Assembly: GCA_002943765.1 (NCBI GenBank)
Contig: PQWQ01000008.1
Span: 1,922,001-1,986,000 of the forward strand
Reading direction: 5' to 3'
Length of the DNA stretch: 64,000 nucleotides
DNA from: Psoroptes ovis
Taxonomy: Eukaryota > Arthropoda > Arachnida > Sarcoptiformes > Psoroptidae
Part shown: piece by piece, positions 61,937-64,000 of the stretch
How positions within the stretch are numbered: the first letter of the stretch is position 1
Layout: every line of letters starts with the position of its first letter
The notes under the pieces: generated by a model
What the model saw: the letters and a program-made list of their open reading frames with translations, nothing else
Told to the model about the DNA's origin: nothing
The model's database searches: none
Program-made: the position numbers and the translations under genes

Positions 61937-61974
61937 AAATAATTACCGGGGAAATTTCTCCCCGGTAATTATTT
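61937..61974. repeat. perfect 16-bp hairpin, GC-rich stem tip
   Basis: AAATAATTACCGGGGA, loop AATTTC, TCCCCGGTAATTATTT. The CCGGGGA tip makes this stem more stable than the other A+T-rich palindromes here. No U-tract or gene precedes it, so it is not a convincing terminator. Confidence 0.85.
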
Positions 61975-63886
61975 TCAATTTTCAATTACAGGTAATCAAT
62001 CTTTTTCACCTTCAATGATGAAGGTTAATTACTTATGACTTACCACAATCAAAGGTCAAAAACCGTCAGAAATATTTCGTGATTTTGGGCTCCGAAAAAC
62101 TCCTGGAAACTTTCCTCTCGTAAAATTTTTTTCTGGGAAACTTTCCCGTGGAACAAACCCGTCACCCTCTGAGCCCTATGCTGATGATGGCTGCTGCTGG
62201 TTCCGGTACTGCATCGTTGAACGACTCCTCTTGTTTTGTTTATTTAAGCCCAAATGGATTTTTCATGTTTTCTCGCTTGTTTGTTTATTTACACATCGAA
62301 TACTGGACATTACTTACATTACATTACACAACGAGTGAGATTAAGTTTCGGGAAAAACAAAAAATTTTCATCATTTGTGAACGACCCGTGTGTGAAAAAT
62401 TCGGGAAACTTTTCGGGAATTTTCTCAGGAAAATTCTGCCTGTTTTGTACCAACGAATATGTACCAAACAGATAAGTGCAACAAACAAACGATAAAAAAT
62501 CCAAAAATAACGTTACATTTTTTTTGATTAACTAACCTTTGTGGAGAGGTGATTTTTTACTCGGAATAATTTCCTTATCTTTTTGTTTCTGGGAAAATTT
62601 TCCAAGAAATCTAAAAGAAAACAGCGAATGCACTTTGATTACAACTGTAACAGTGTCAACAACCAGTCAGCCAACTAACTAATCAAACGACCAAAACTGC
62701 TAATCAACTAATCAACCAGTCAGCCAAAGCAACAAAAATGAACCAAACCCTAAAAAAAACAATCAGCAAACAAACAAACAATCGATTGATGATAATAATC
62801 GATATTATCAATCGATTGATAAGTGACAAGCAATTCATCAAATGTATATCGTGCAATATGGACGATAAGCAATGGTCAAACAGAAACTTTCCGAGAGATA
62901 ATTTTTCCCTGGAAAGTTTCCGAGATAAAATTCGGTACATTATTTGTTTTACCCAGTGCACGCAACACATAGATTAGTACAACAACAACTAACTAATACG
63001 CCCATTGTGTAAATATTTACGAAAATGAATCTTTGGAAATTTTCTTGGAAATTTTTTCTCCGTGTGTTCCAAATTCTAATTAATTAAACAAATGGCAACA
63101 AAACAAACATCTTGACCTTTGACCTTTGATATTTGTCAATTTTTGTTAATTTCTAATTTTGTCAATTTAGTAATAATCGATGATCAAATCATTTGATCAA
63201 ATATGATTGATTTTCAGGTCATTATTCATTGATAGTATATATCGATCGACAAATAAACAAGTAATTTTGAAGATAGAAAATTGTCAAATTGTCAATAATC
63301 GGAGGTCAAAGGTTCTTTGAAAATTTTCCATTTTTTAATGTACAAATTAGGCGTCAAAGTTCTCGTTAAATTCGCCTTTGAGAAAATTCCCAGAGGTTCT
63401 CAAACGATTGAATAGGGATACCTGCCTGGCCTTACGTCACCTTTACCCTGTGTGGCCCCTCTTTGCATCTTTGAACTGCCCCTAGGTCCTTTGTAGGTTC
63501 CCATGGATCTGAGAAGTAATTTAGACCCTAATAAAATATGGCCGGCAAATGATCAAAAGCGAGAATTCAGCAAGCTTTTATGATACCTTTGCAAGGTTTA
63601 CAAGGTATCAATAAAACAAATTTTGTTTGATTGTTTGCGCAGGATGCGCAACAATACTCACACAGGGAAATTTGTCTTCAATCAAATTGGTAATTTGGCA
63701 ATAAAATTGATTGATCAATCAATCGATTGATTGATTGACTTTGCAGAGTTGTTGTGTAGTAATGTAATAGGTAATAATACACAGGTGAGAAATTTTGCCG
63801 GTAAACAATAAAGTAAAAAGTCATAAAAAATCGCAAAAAATTCTAAGACCTCCCGCAGCAGCAGAAGCAGCAATTGCTTGGTTGTA

Positions 63887-63966
63887 TTAGGTTGTCCGAA
63901 AAGTTCATTCCGCTCACTCCACAGAGTTGCTCATGAAAATCGGCCAGAACTTTTCGGACAACCTAA
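63887..63966 (-). mobile_element. mini-mariner element, copy 3 (80 bp, TA duplication intact)
   Basis: TTAGGTTGTCCGAAAAGTTC at the left end and, inverted, GAACTTTTCGGACAACCTAA at the right end define near-perfect terminal repeats. TA flanks both sides (63885-63886 and 63967-63968), as expected for mariner-type insertion. This is the best preserved of the three copies and may be the youngest. Confidence 0.9.
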
Positions 63967-64000
63967 TAGTTATTGCTTAGGTAATAACACATGTTTCTGG

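Larger units (their letters stand above)
57761..63884. other. gene-free interval upstream of GlyP, second part
   Basis: No exon could be supported. It contains perfect inverted repeats at 58481-58518 and 61937-61974, a (TG)n run at 60691-60713, three exact TTGCGTAGCAA words (59667, 61095, 61151), many AACCTTT/AAAGGTT words (59.0-62.1 kb) and GGAAA/TTTCC palindromes (58.6-58.8, 62.1-62.9 kb). A less A+T-rich open stretch at 62148-62290 could be an exon of an unrecognised gene, but no splice context supports it. Confidence 0.5.

Noticed and set aside
61937..61974. Intrinsic terminator
   Set aside because: The hairpin lacks an upstream gene and a following T-tract of the needed kind, and the genome is eukaryotic.
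1..64000. tRNA, rRNA, CRISPR or bacterial-type features
   Set aside because: No cloverleaf with A and B boxes, no rRNA segment and no regularly spaced direct repeats were seen. Small structured RNAs cannot be excluded without a covariance-model search.

Overview
The window is nuclear DNA of a small-genome arthropod, most likely an acariform (sarcoptiform) mite. This is an inference from A+T-rich intergenic DNA, introns mostly of 55-90 bp with GT-AG ends, and arthropod-type genes with long Asn, Gln, Ser and His runs. Species cannot be named from sequence alone. No rRNA, convincing tRNA or CRISPR array was seen.

Eleven protein genes could be assembled by joining exons; in every complete model the intron phases sum to one open frame. 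In order: the 5' end of beta-spectrin (-, 1-2172, cut by the window edge), a kindlin/fermitin (-, 6668-9438), synaptotagmin-14/16 (+, 12040-14705), a Girdin/Daple CCDC88 protein (-, 15667-22044), a small secreted EF-hand protein of the MCFD2 family (+, 25777-26567), a Prop-type paired-like homeobox gene (+, 31786-35038), the autophagy protein Atg14/Barkor (+, 35382-37588), a Stranded-at-second-like VWC/FN3 receptor (-, 37829-44368), cytochrome oxidase assembly factor COX16 (-, 48923-49408), mitochondrial ribosomal protein uS5m (+, 49615-50989) and glycogen phosphorylase (-, 51235-54190).

Layout: 31.8-54.2 kb is gene-dense, with convergent pairs Atg14/sas and mRpS5/GlyP whose stops lie about 240 bp apart and a divergent COX16/mRpS5 pair sharing a 206-bp promoter interval. 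The stretches 2.2-6.7, 9.4-12, 22-25.8, 26.6-31.8, 44.4-48.9 and 54.2-64 kb are gene-poor. The genes do not form one pathway. Loose themes are membrane and cytoskeletal scaffolding (beta-spectrin, kindlin, Girdin, sas), membrane traffic (Syt14, MCFD2, Atg14) and mitochondrial or energy metabolism (COX16, mRpS5, GlyP).

The most interesting unexplained material is in the gene-poor DNA: three copies of an 80-bp mariner-like miniature element; a possible 72-bp hAT-like miniature element; two copies, in opposite orientation, of a repeat built on paired GACGTA...TACGTC palindromes with conserved 44/45-bp spacing; dispersed GGAAA/TTTCC-type palindromic words; several long perfect palindromes; a recurring AGATGGC word near gene starts; and a cluster of TTGCGTAGCAA words. 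I found no operon-like or defence-like system.
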